Shown here piece by piece: positions 42,869 through 50,251 of a stretch of 64,000 nucleotides of DNA. Position 1 is the stretch's first letter. Each line of letters begins with the position of its first letter. The translations under genes were made by a program, and so were the position numbers. The notes beneath the pieces were generated by a model that saw only the letters and a list, made by a program, of their open reading frames with translations, was not told the origin of the DNA and did no database searches. Origin of the DNA: Paulinella micropora (taxonomy: Eukaryota; Cercozoa; Imbricatea; Euglyphida); the NCBI GenBank assembly GCA_009731375.1, contig BJOX01000138.1, positions 401,287-465,286 on the forward strand, given 5' to 3'.

Positions 42869-43696
42869 ATGGAGAAAATAAATAATGTAAAGGTTAAACC
42901 AGTCAAGCAAAACGGAGATGGCGACAAGTTGGCAAAAGGATATAAGTTGTTTGATGAACCGTATGCCAATATTTTTCTTCTCGCTCGCAAGAAGAGTGGC
43001 AAGACGACCGCACTGTTTGAAATACTGAAAAGGACGACTGACAAAAAGACCCGTATTGTTATTATAGCCAGCACGATACACAAAGACCACATATACAAAG
43101 AAATGGTTAAACACTTCAAGAAGAAGGGAAACCCGATGGCGATATACACATATTTGAAAACGGATGGACTGTCTGTGATTGATTACGAATTGGACAAGCT
43201 CAACAAACCCGACGAGGAGCAAGAAGAAGGCGAAATCATTCAAGACGAGAAAGAAGAACCGAAGCCGATGCTTCTTTATTTTGGTAAAGAGGAAGAGAAG
43301 AAGAAGCAGGAGGGAGGCGAAAAAACACCGAGACCGTCTAAGTATCAAACACCAGAAGTCGTGTTCGTGTTAGATGATTTAGGTAGTGGGTTGAGGGATA
43401 AGTCCGTTAGCGACCTGTTAAAGAAAAACCGCCACTACAAGTCAAAGGTGATTATGAGCTCTCAGTATCTTAACGATTTGAAACCTGAGGCGATTAAACA
43501 GTTAGACTACCTTCTTATTTTTCCTGGACAGAGTGTTGATAAAATAGAACTTGTATATAAACATTTAGACCTCGGCTACGACCTTGAATACTTTATTGAA
43601 AAATATCACGAGGCGACGAAAGAGAGGTTTAACTTTTTGTATGTGGATGCGGTATCGGATGAATTACGAAAGAACTTCAATATTCGCTTAAAGTAA
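42869..43696 (+). CDS. Genome-packaging ATPase (A32/FtsK-HerA type), unit 2
   Basis: 275 residues, intact. Walker A ARKKSGKT at residues 39-46 after a hydrophobic strand (NIFLL). Walker B VVFVLDDLGSG near residues 165-175. A conserved SSQYLND about 25 residues later serves as the polar motif after strand 4. A charged insertion (EEQEEGEIIQDEKEEPK) separates the Walker boxes. Length and order before the protease and capsid genes are as in Polintons and virophages. The enzyme would pump DNA into preformed capsids using ATP. Confidence 0.9.
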   Translation: MEKINNVKVKPVKQNGDGDKLAKGYKLFDEPYANIFLLARKKSGKTTALFEILKRTTDKKTRIVIIASTIHKDHIYKEMVKHFKKKGNPMAIYTYLKTDGLSVIDYELDKLNKPDEEQEEGEIIQDEKEEPKPMLLYFGKEEEKKKQEGGEKTPRPSKYQTPEVVFVLDDLGSGLRDKSVSDLLKKNRHYKSKVIMSSQYLNDLKPEAIKQLDYLLIFPGQSVDKIELVYKHLDLGYDLEYFIEKYHEATKERFNFLYVDAVSDELRKNFNIRLK

Positions 43697-43703
43697 TTTT
43701 ATT

Positions 43704-43733
43704 ATTATTTATTTTTTTTCAAACATTATATAG
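43704..43733 (+). promoter_or_regulatory. Candidate viral late promoter, representative site
   Basis: A run of eight Ts, about 6 nt, then TTATATAG directly before ATG 43,734. Similar T7-9, short spacer and AT-ATA boxes precede ATGs at 23,394, 23,793, 26,349, 44,128 and 48,505, in both units. Confidence 0.5.
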
Positions 43734-44033
43734 ATGCCAACATCACCCGTTATTATCAGTAGTCCATCAGGTTATAACATCAGCTACAATCCCAGTATGC
43801 CCCAAGCAGGAGGGAAAAGAAAATCAAAAAAGAAACAAACAGGAGGCCGTGTTAATTGGAAAGTAGGACAAGCGATAGTGGATGCTAATAGGTTTATCAA
43901 GAAGAACCAATTGATTTCAAGGGGTGCTACTTTTCTCAGCGATGTCGGAGTGCCTTATGCGGACCGTGTAGCAAAGGCTGCGATTAAGCAAGGCTACGGT
44001 AAGCAACGAGGTGGAGCAGTCAAATTTCGGTAG
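43734..44033 (+). CDS. Small basic Gly/Lys-rich virion-type protein, unit 2
   Basis: 99 residues, pI clearly basic: QAGGKRKSKKKQTGGRVNWK, then an amphipathic part (ISRGATFLSDVGVPYADRVAKAAIK) and GYGKQRGGAVKFR. Its ATG follows a T-tract plus TATATAG motif (43,704-43,733). It may bind packaged DNA or disrupt membranes like adenovirus core or pVI-type peptides; this is inference from composition and position. The unit 1 copy is frameshifted. Confidence 0.65.
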   Translation: MPTSPVIISSPSGYNISYNPSMPQAGGKRKSKKKQTGGRVNWKVGQAIVDANRFIKKNQLISRGATFLSDVGVPYADRVAKAAIKQGYGKQRGGAVKFR

Positions 44034-44085
44034 AAAGGGGAAACCCCTTTCAAACCCCCGTGGGGTTGTAGGGGCTTGCCCCTAC
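44033..44085. terminator. Three consecutive hairpins after the unit 2 basic-protein gene
   Basis: GAAAGGGG/CCCCTTTC (44,033-44,051), AACCCC/GGGGTT (44,053-44,067) and GTAGGGGC-TT-GCCCCTAC (44,068-44,085), starting at the last base of the stop codon. The GC-rich block stands out from AT-rich surroundings. Confidence 0.6.
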
Positions 44086-44127
44086 GAATGTAAAATCTTA
44101 TATTAATTTTTTTCTCTAACATATACA

Positions 44128-45912
44128 ATGGTTGTAAAGAAGCCAAAGAAGAAACTCAAACAACGGCCCCCGAGGATATACAGAACAAAAGATGGCCGAC
44201 CATATATCAAAGTGAAAGGCAGACGAGCATATCTCAACTTTGGTGAGAAAACGAATGACCTTTCAACACTTCAAATCGTTAAACTGTTTTTGAAATATAT
44301 GAAAGGGGACAATAAAACGAAGAAAACACGAAAGACGAAGGAGCGAATAGTTAAGTCCGAATTCAATCGCCTTGAACACGAGAACCGCAACCAGATACAA
44401 AACAACCTGCTGAAAAAATATGAACTAATACACGAGCAGGAAGAAAAGGAAAAGAAGTTAAGAGAACAGGCAGANNNNNNNNNNCTAGGACCACAACAAG
44501 CACCAGAAGAAAAGCAGATGCCATTGAAAACAAAAGAAGAGAAAAAGGCTGAGAAGGAATTAAAAGAAAAATACATTGAATTAATGAAGAAAGCGGGCTT
44601 TACAACTAAATTTATTAAAAGTTTGAGCAAAACAGAATTTATCAAACTTGGCACTGGAATAGAGAAAGCGATAGCCGATGCCCAATCAGCAGATGAGCAG
44701 AAAGAACTGGCTGAACAATACAAAAAAGAATTAGAACAAGAAAAAAAACTAGCGGAGGCCAAAGCGAAACACTTTGAAATTAAAGATAAAATATCATACA
44801 TATCCGCAGGTTTAAGAAATGATTACAAGTATCCGAAATTGGATATACCCAAAACTTTGGGCCCTGCTTTGGAAAAAGAAATGAAAGCTCGGGGCAAACC
44901 ACCACCAAAAAAAGTTAAAGGAAAACACACGACTGCGGGTATGGCACAAGTTATAGTAGATGAAGGTATTGATTTAGGAATAGACCAGAATGAAATGAGA
45001 AAGAAACTCGCTGATTATTTGGGATTAAACCAAGCTGGTGCTGGGGCGAAAACAATGGAGGAATTAATACACAAACTTTTAACGATAGCAAAAATTAAGA
45101 AATATTTGAAGAAGGGCAAATACAGAAAAAAAATGAAGAAGAAGGATTATGTAAGTAGCTTAGTATCTGAAATGAGAAGCGACCCAAACATTAAAAATCA
45201 AGTTTCAAATACTCTCGGTATTCAACCAACCGAGGAAGCAACAGCAGGGGCAAGCCCCCGCACCCCCACCACAGATGTAGAGGAAGTTCAACCGCCAGCC
45301 CCCACCACAGATGTAGACACCATTCAACCGCCAAACCCCACCGCCGAGGTAGACACCATTCAACCACAAACACAAAATGAGAAAGATATAAATCCAGGGG
45401 TCGTAGGGGCTGGAAGCCCATACAGAGGGCTAATGACGGATGAAATAGACAACATTATGAAAAAGCACGAATGGTATTTGGGGACTGTGGCGAGCGACGA
45501 AATAAACAAACTGAAACCAGAAAAAAGAAAGAAGTATGGCTTTATAATGAACTTGGATAAGTCTAGCCAACCAGGCTCACATTGGATTGCTGTTTGGATT
45601 GACACAATTAAAGATGACACTATTGAAATCTACGACCCTCTCGCACTGTATAAACCGACTGAACTATTTCTACACCAAATGAAACAGCTTATTGAAAAGA
45701 GTAAGCCGAACACATATCTACTTATGAAGGTTAATCAGGTTAAAAACCAAAGCGACACAACAGATACCTGCGGATGGCATAGTATACGGTTTCTTTTAGA
45801 GCGAGCAAAAGGGAACCGCTTTAAATTTGCTAGCGGATGGACTGATTTGAAGGAAAAAGAAGCCGATGAGTTGAAAGTCCAGAACGGCTACGGCTTTGAC
45901 ACATACATTTGA
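44128..45912 (+). CDS. Adenain/Ulp1-like cysteine protease with long N-terminal extension, unit 2
   Basis: About 594 residues including a 10-N gap at 44,475. The N-terminus has PPRIYRTKDGRPYIKVKGRRAYLNFG, shared with unit 1. A charged coiled-coil middle follows, then Pro/Thr repeats (VEEVQPPAPTTDVDTIQPPNP). The C-terminal 140 residues are the protease: His about 484 (SHWIAVW), Asp about 503 (EIYDPL), Gln about 541 and Cys about 548 (DTCGWHS). Adenoviral and Polinton proteases are usually near 200 residues, so this is a fusion. The N-terminal part may itself be a substrate or scaffold. Confidence 0.87.
   Translation: MVVKKPKKKLKQRPPRIYRTKDGRPYIKVKGRRAYLNFGEKTNDLSTLQIVKLFLKYMKGDNKTKKTRKTKERIVKSEFNRLEHENRNQIQNNLLKKYELIHEQEEKEKKLREQAXXXXLGPQQAPEEKQMPLKTKEEKKAEKELKEKYIELMKKAGFTTKFIKSLSKTEFIKLGTGIEKAIADAQSADEQKELAEQYKKELEQEKKLAEAKAKHFEIKDKISYISAGLRNDYKYPKLDIPKTLGPALEKEMKARGKPPPKKVKGKHTTAGMAQVIVDEGIDLGIDQNEMRKKLADYLGLNQAGAGAKTMEELIHKLLTIAKIKKYLKKGKYRKKMKKKDYVSSLVSEMRSDPNIKNQVSNTLGIQPTEEATAGASPRTPTTDVEEVQPPAPTTDVDTIQPPNPTAEVDTIQPQTQNEKDINPGVVGAGSPYRGLMTDEIDNIMKKHEWYLGTVASDEINKLKPEKRKKYGFIMNLDKSSQPGSHWIAVWIDTIKDDTIEIYDPLALYKPTELFLHQMKQLIEKSKPNTYLLMKVNQVKNQSDTTDTCGWHSIRFLLERAKGNRFKFASGWTDLKEKEADELKVQNGYGFDTYI
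44475..44484. other. 10-N gap in the protease gene
   Basis: Flanks differ, so size is unknown; coding potential continues on both sides. Confidence 0.8.
45245..45271. repeat. GC-rich palindromic cassette inside the protease coding region
   Basis: Same bases as 27,957-27,983 (GGGGC-AA-GCCCC then CGCACCCCCACCA), here read in frame as AGASPRTPT within the Pro/Thr-rich linker. Confidence 0.75.
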
Positions 45913-45967
45913 AGTAATTAAAAACAAAAAAAAAATATTTTCTAATATATATCCAAAAAGTCGGGTC

Positions 45968-45982
45968 GTAGGGTGTCCCTAC
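45968..45982 (+). promoter_or_regulatory. Short hairpin abutting the penton start codon, unit 2
   Basis: GTAGGG-TGT-CCCTAC ends one base before ATG 45,984 and is preceded by AAAGTCGGGTC. It stands at the same place as the longer unit 1 hairpin but lacks the T/A-run loop. Confidence 0.55.
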
Positions 45983-45983
45983 A

Positions 45984-46796
45984 ATGGAATATAGGGGAGG
46001 CAGAAGCTCTAACATTTACTATGTCAATAGCAAAAATAGGATAAACGGCACGGATAGTGATTTCACACACTCCATTGATATGAAATCGCTAGACAACCCG
46101 ACACACTGTAAAATACTTCATATCTATGTGCCGAAATCGTATTATTCTGTTTCTTCGCCATACAATACTTTTACACTTAGTGAAGATGGATTTGAGGCGC
46201 TAATTACGATACCCGAAGGAAACTACACGATGAACAACTTAAAGAATAAACTGGCCGAGGTGCTAACCGCAGACAGCCCCAATGACTACACATACACAAT
46301 AACAAGCAACAACACAAACACCGACCCAGAAGATGGTAAGCTATTATTTACAGTAGCGAATAACGGAGGAATTCAACCGCGGTTTATATTTGACACCGAA
46401 ACTCGTATTCACGAAGTAATGGGTTTTGACCGCGACTCAACATATTTCTTTGCCAACAATACCATTAGGTCGCCGAATGTCATAATCTTGACTGGCGAAA
46501 AAACATTATATTTACAGTCAGATTTAGTAGGCGAAGGCGATAATCACGTATTACAGGAAATATATACCGCGAATGAAATCCCGTTCGGCTCTGTTATCTA
46601 CGACGGCTCTGGCAGTGAATACGGCAAACGACTATCTACTAGTTCAAGCAATTTGTATCGGTTTTACTTGACTGACGAAAACGACCAGCCGGTTAATCTC
46701 AACGGCCTCGGCATTGTAATGACATTGTTGATTTACCGTGAGACGAATTATTTTAGTCTATTTACATCGTTCTTTAATTTGTTAAAATCTAGATAA
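45984..46796 (+). CDS. Penton (minor capsid) protein, unit 2
   Basis: 270 residues, intact. N-terminal arm MEYRGGRSSNIYYVNSKNR, then jelly-roll-type strands with the family hallmark LSEDGFEALITIPEGNYTMNNL, RIHEVMGFDRDSTYF and a hydrophobic C-terminus (GIVMTLLIYRETNYF). Length matches Polinton pentons. It is very close to unit 1 (about 95% in the shared frame), the best-conserved pair along with the ATPase. It forms the pentameric vertex and would anchor the fibre. Confidence 0.88.
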   Translation: MEYRGGRSSNIYYVNSKNRINGTDSDFTHSIDMKSLDNPTHCKILHIYVPKSYYSVSSPYNTFTLSEDGFEALITIPEGNYTMNNLKNKLAEVLTADSPNDYTYTITSNNTNTDPEDGKLLFTVANNGGIQPRFIFDTETRIHEVMGFDRDSTYFFANNTIRSPNVIILTGEKTLYLQSDLVGEGDNHVLQEIYTANEIPFGSVIYDGSGSEYGKRLSTSSSNLYRFYLTDENDQPVNLNGLGIVMTLLIYRETNYFSLFTSFFNLLKSR

Positions 46797-46871
46797 TTAA
46801 TTTTAATTTTAGAATTATTTATTTTTTTGGGGGATTAATATAGGAACCTTTTACAAATCGTTTTTGAGTTC

Positions 46872-46900
46872 GTAAGTGGTTTTTGGAAAAAAGCACTTAC
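46872..46900 (+). promoter_or_regulatory. Hairpin abutting the major capsid start codon, unit 2
   Basis: GTAAGTG (46,872-46,878) is exactly complementary to CACTTAC (46,894-46,900). Loop GTTTTTGGAAAAAAG can extend pairing through T/A runs. ATG is at 46,905. TTTTTGAGTTC precedes. The unit 1 capsid gene lacks it. Confidence 0.65.
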
Positions 46901-46904
46901 AAAA

Positions 46905-48431
46905 ATGCCCACACAACACGGAGGCGAACTAGATTTTAGCAGGACTGACTACATCAGTGCTTCTTATCGCTTGAATAAGCTTACCCCTCGTGAGGGTTCT
47001 ATTAATATCACTGTTTCTACCGCAGGAGGACAGGAAAGCAACTTTGACCTTATCAGCCGTCCTTTTAACTTGGCTCGCTCTGTTTTGAGTTTTAATTATG
47101 CCCCAGATGCGAAGGCTGGAAACTACAATAAATGCTTTATGGATTGCCTGGCCCCGATTAGGCAGATACAATTGATTACCAGAGGTGGTGTTTATCTGTG
47201 CGACATTAACGAAGTCGGCAATATCACCAAGATGATTTGGAAACCCGAAACCTCCATTGATGATTTACTCGCTTTGGAAAACCACGACAATGGAAGTGGA
47301 GCAGGTTGTATGCTTCAAAAGTGTAATGCTACAACTACATTTCAACCCGCCAGTGATGCTACAAGGTTGGCCGCATTACAAACAGCATTGGCCGCTTCGG
47401 CAATAGCAGGAAATGCGGCGGGGCAAATTGATACGGGCATTGATGTTGCTAAGGCTCAGGTTCAGGCCGCATTAAAGGCTTGGATGGCACAACCCACCAC
47501 AAATGCCCGCCGACACGATGATGCCCTTATCGCGAATGAGACTGGCACGAGTAAGTTCGTTAATGTTGCTTTTAATGAGGCTAAGTATTTTTCAGCTGGA
47601 ACTATTAACAATGCCAGCCCAAGTGTTAATGTTAAGATTAATCTTGGAATGCTTTACAATACTATTTTCGCTCTGGATAAAACTATTATGTTTCCAGAAA
47701 TTTTGACTTTGCGGATTGTTTGGCAACAGACACCCAAAATCTTTTATTATAACAATGATGCTCTTTCTACTGGTGGTGGCACTGTTGCGGTGGCGGATTC
47801 AAATGTTACTATTACTAATCTCAGCCTGTTCTTAGCTGTTGAAACTAACCCAGATGTTGTTCAATCAATTCAACAGAAGATTATGAGCCCCGAAGGTATG
47901 AGCTTCAACATTGATTATTCTTATTTGTATAAAAATACTGTCGGGCTCGCTTCAACTTCTCAAAATGTTATCCTTAGATTTGACAGAGGCCACGGACGGC
48001 GAATTAAGAAAATTTATCACTCTGTTTTCAACACAACCGAAAATAAGAACACCGCCTATGACAATAGCAACCTGCTCGGCTCAAAGGTCCAAACTTTTTA
48101 TACCACACTAGACGGAGCACGACTTCAAGAATTCAATGTTGATTGTCAAACTGGAAAACTAGAAGACTATATGTATCTTAAACCGAAGTTGGAAGGCTCT
48201 TCTTTGATGAATAGCAATGTTTATCAATACAACTGGGTTTGGTGCGATAGCTTTGACAATACTCGCCCTCTGTGGAGCAAGGACCAAAATGAAATCAGCG
48301 GACTACCCCTAGACACCGAGCGACGATGGGAGTTTATTGCTACCACTGCGAATATTGCGGCCAATCATTACACATTTGTCGTAACTCAGCAAGAAGTAAA
48401 TGTTAAGAATGGCACCATTACTAGAACTTAA
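46905..48431 (+). CDS. Major capsid protein (double jelly roll), unit 2
   Basis: 508 residues, intact. Matches unit 1's broken gene: LTPREGSINITVSTAGG, RPFNLARSVL, GCMLQKCNATTTF, then a variable Ala-rich loop (residues about 150-200), VNVKINLGMLYNTIFALDKTI, and the second half with LRFDRGHGRRIKKIYHSVF, YTTLDGARLQEFN and LDTERRWEF. Size, position after penton and the two-part layout fit the Polinton/adintovirus capsid protein. The middle loop differs most between the units, as expected for a surface tower. Confidence 0.85.
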   Translation: MPTQHGGELDFSRTDYISASYRLNKLTPREGSINITVSTAGGQESNFDLISRPFNLARSVLSFNYAPDAKAGNYNKCFMDCLAPIRQIQLITRGGVYLCDINEVGNITKMIWKPETSIDDLLALENHDNGSGAGCMLQKCNATTTFQPASDATRLAALQTALAASAIAGNAAGQIDTGIDVAKAQVQAALKAWMAQPTTNARRHDDALIANETGTSKFVNVAFNEAKYFSAGTINNASPSVNVKINLGMLYNTIFALDKTIMFPEILTLRIVWQQTPKIFYYNNDALSTGGGTVAVADSNVTITNLSLFLAVETNPDVVQSIQQKIMSPEGMSFNIDYSYLYKNTVGLASTSQNVILRFDRGHGRRIKKIYHSVFNTTENKNTAYDNSNLLGSKVQTFYTTLDGARLQEFNVDCQTGKLEDYMYLKPKLEGSSLMNSNVYQYNWVWCDSFDNTRPLWSKDQNEISGLPLDTERRWEFIATTANIAANHYTFVVTQQEVNVKNGTITRT

Positions 48432-48504
48432 ACCCCCACCAGTTAGGTAATATGTAGTAATTAATTTTGATAGATTATTTATTTTTTTTGTTAATATAGG
48501 AATT

Positions 48505-48950
48505 ATGAGCCACCAAAGAAATTTAGTCGCCCAAAATCCAGGCGGAGACTTCGTAAATGTCAAAGTCGGGTATGATGGATATGTAGGGGGTCAAAATATG
48601 AAAACCGCCTTTGGTGAAGCATTAACCAGTTCATTAACACCAGTATTACAGGAAATCTTTCCATATACTATCAATACAAGGGTATGGACGAAAACCGAAA
48701 CAAAATCAAGTGTGTCATTTTTAAACAATATGGCTGAATTAAAAACAACCGCAGATATTACTTCTAATGCCGTTATGGAAAGCAAAAGAAAAATAAAATA
48801 CAGAACGGGTATGGGTGTTTTAGCCCGCTTCACTGCCTTATGGACTACTGATGAAACTAAGGAATATATATCATTTATTGGTATAGGCGATACCGCACTA
48901 CAAAATGGATTCTACTTTTATAAGGATGGTGTGGTTGGTTTCTGTATAGC
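48505..48950 (+). CDS. Conserved viral structural protein, unit 2, truncated by a gap
   Basis: MSHQRNLVAQNPGGDFVNVKVGYDG through FYFYKDGVVGFCI, matching the first 150 residues of 28,109 onward. The rest lies in the N-gap. Its ATG follows a T-tract plus AATATAGG box; unlike unit 1, there is no start-codon hairpin here. A virion role is inferred from position after the capsid gene. Confidence 0.7.
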
Positions 48951-49498
48951 NNNNNNNNNNNNNNNNNNNNNNNNNNNNNNNNNNNNNNNNNNNNNNNNNN
49001 NNNNNNNNNNNNNNNNNNNNNNNNNNNNNNNNNNNNNNNNNNNNNNNNNNNNNNNNNNNNNNNNNNNNNNNNNNNNNNNNNNNNNNNNNNNNNNNNNNNN
49101 NNNNNNNNNNNNNNNNNNNNNNNNNNNNNNNNNNNNNNNNNNNNNNNNNNNNNNNNNNNNNNNNNNNNNNNNNNNNNNNNNNNNNNNNNNNNNNNNNNNN
49201 NNNNNNNNNNNNNNNNNNNNNNNNNNNNNNNNNNNNNNNNNNNNNNNNNNNNNNNNNNNNNNNNNNNNNNNNNNNNNNNNNNNNNNNNNNNNNNNNNNNN
49301 NNNNNNNNNNNNNNNNNNNNNNNNNNNNNNNNNNNNNNNNNNNNNNNNNNNNNNNNNNNNNNNNNNNNNNNNNNNNNNNNNNNNNNNNNNNNNNNNNNNN
49401 NNNNNNNNNNNNNNNNNNNNNNNNNNNNNNNNNNNNNNNNNNNNNNNNNNNNNNNNNNNNNNNNNNNNNNNNNNNNNNNNNNNNNNNNNNNNNNNNNN
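48951..49498. other. 548-N assembly gap
   Basis: Hides the end of the structural gene and any counterpart of unit 1 genes at 29,364-30,324. If the N count is right, the roughly 1.4 kb present in unit 1 cannot fit, so unit 2 may lack those genes. Confidence 0.9.
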
Positions 49499-49528
49499 AA
49501 AAAAATAAAAAATAATTAATTATATAGA

Positions 49529-50224
49529 ATGTCAGAATGGATAAAGTTCGTTAAGGCTTACTCTGCTAAGCATAACATAAGCTATGGTGAAGCGTTGAAA
49601 AAGGCGAGCAAAGAATACAAACTGCAAAAAGGTGGTAGTGCTGAGTTGTCTGAGGATGTCTATTTGTCTTCGTCAGAACGAAAAGGAGCGGACGGATGGA
49701 AACCAGTTGCGAGCAAAGAAAAATCAACAGTGTATGAAAATGATGGTAAGGCGATTGTGGCATTTAGAGGAAGTGCGGATAAAAGGGACCTATTAACCGA
49801 TGTCGCATTAGTAAAGGGAGTATTAAAAAGAACACCGAGATACAAAGAAGAGCAGAAGCTTGTTGATGAGGTTATAAAGAAATATGGTAAGGATAATGTA
49901 GAGCTTATGGGTCATTCGTTAGGTGGCACAATAGCAAAAGACCTGAGCCGACAGACTGGGGTAAGGGCGACCACATACAACAAAGGCAGTAGCACAAGAG
50001 ACTTTGTGGAAGGAGCAATTGATAGAGTGGCTGTGAAAGTAAATCCAAAAGGTAAGAGGGCGAAGACTGCGAAGCTGACCACGAACTACCGAACTAAGTA
50101 TGACCCCGTATCATTGTTAGGAGCTACTGCTGTAAATACTAAGTTGGTGAAGCCAAAAAAAGGAATTCATACGATTAGAAGTTTTAAAGGTAAAGGTAAA
50201 GGTAAAAAGGCAAAAAATAAATAA
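49529..50224 (+). CDS. Class-3 lipase, unit 2
   Basis: 231 residues, intact. The N-terminus SEWIKFVKAYSAKHNISYGEALKKASKEYK is a short helical motif seen in several large DNA virus proteins. Then the alpha/beta-hydrolase: VAFRGSADKRD (oxyanion strand), nucleophile elbow GHSLGG with Ser130, Asp192 in YDPVSLLG, His214 in GIHTIRSF, and a Lys-rich tail (KGKGKGKKAKNK). No signal peptide. It would cleave lipid esters, plausibly to breach a membrane during entry, as phospholipases do in other small DNA viruses; that role is inference. Confidence 0.88.
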   Translation: MSEWIKFVKAYSAKHNISYGEALKKASKEYKLQKGGSAELSEDVYLSSSERKGADGWKPVASKEKSTVYENDGKAIVAFRGSADKRDLLTDVALVKGVLKRTPRYKEEQKLVDEVIKKYGKDNVELMGHSLGGTIAKDLSRQTGVRATTYNKGSSTRDFVEGAIDRVAVKVNPKGKRAKTAKLTTNYRTKYDPVSLLGATAVNTKLVKPKKGIHTIRSFKGKGKGKKAKNK

Positions 50225-50251
50225 TTATCAAATGTTTTATAGCTTTTTCAT

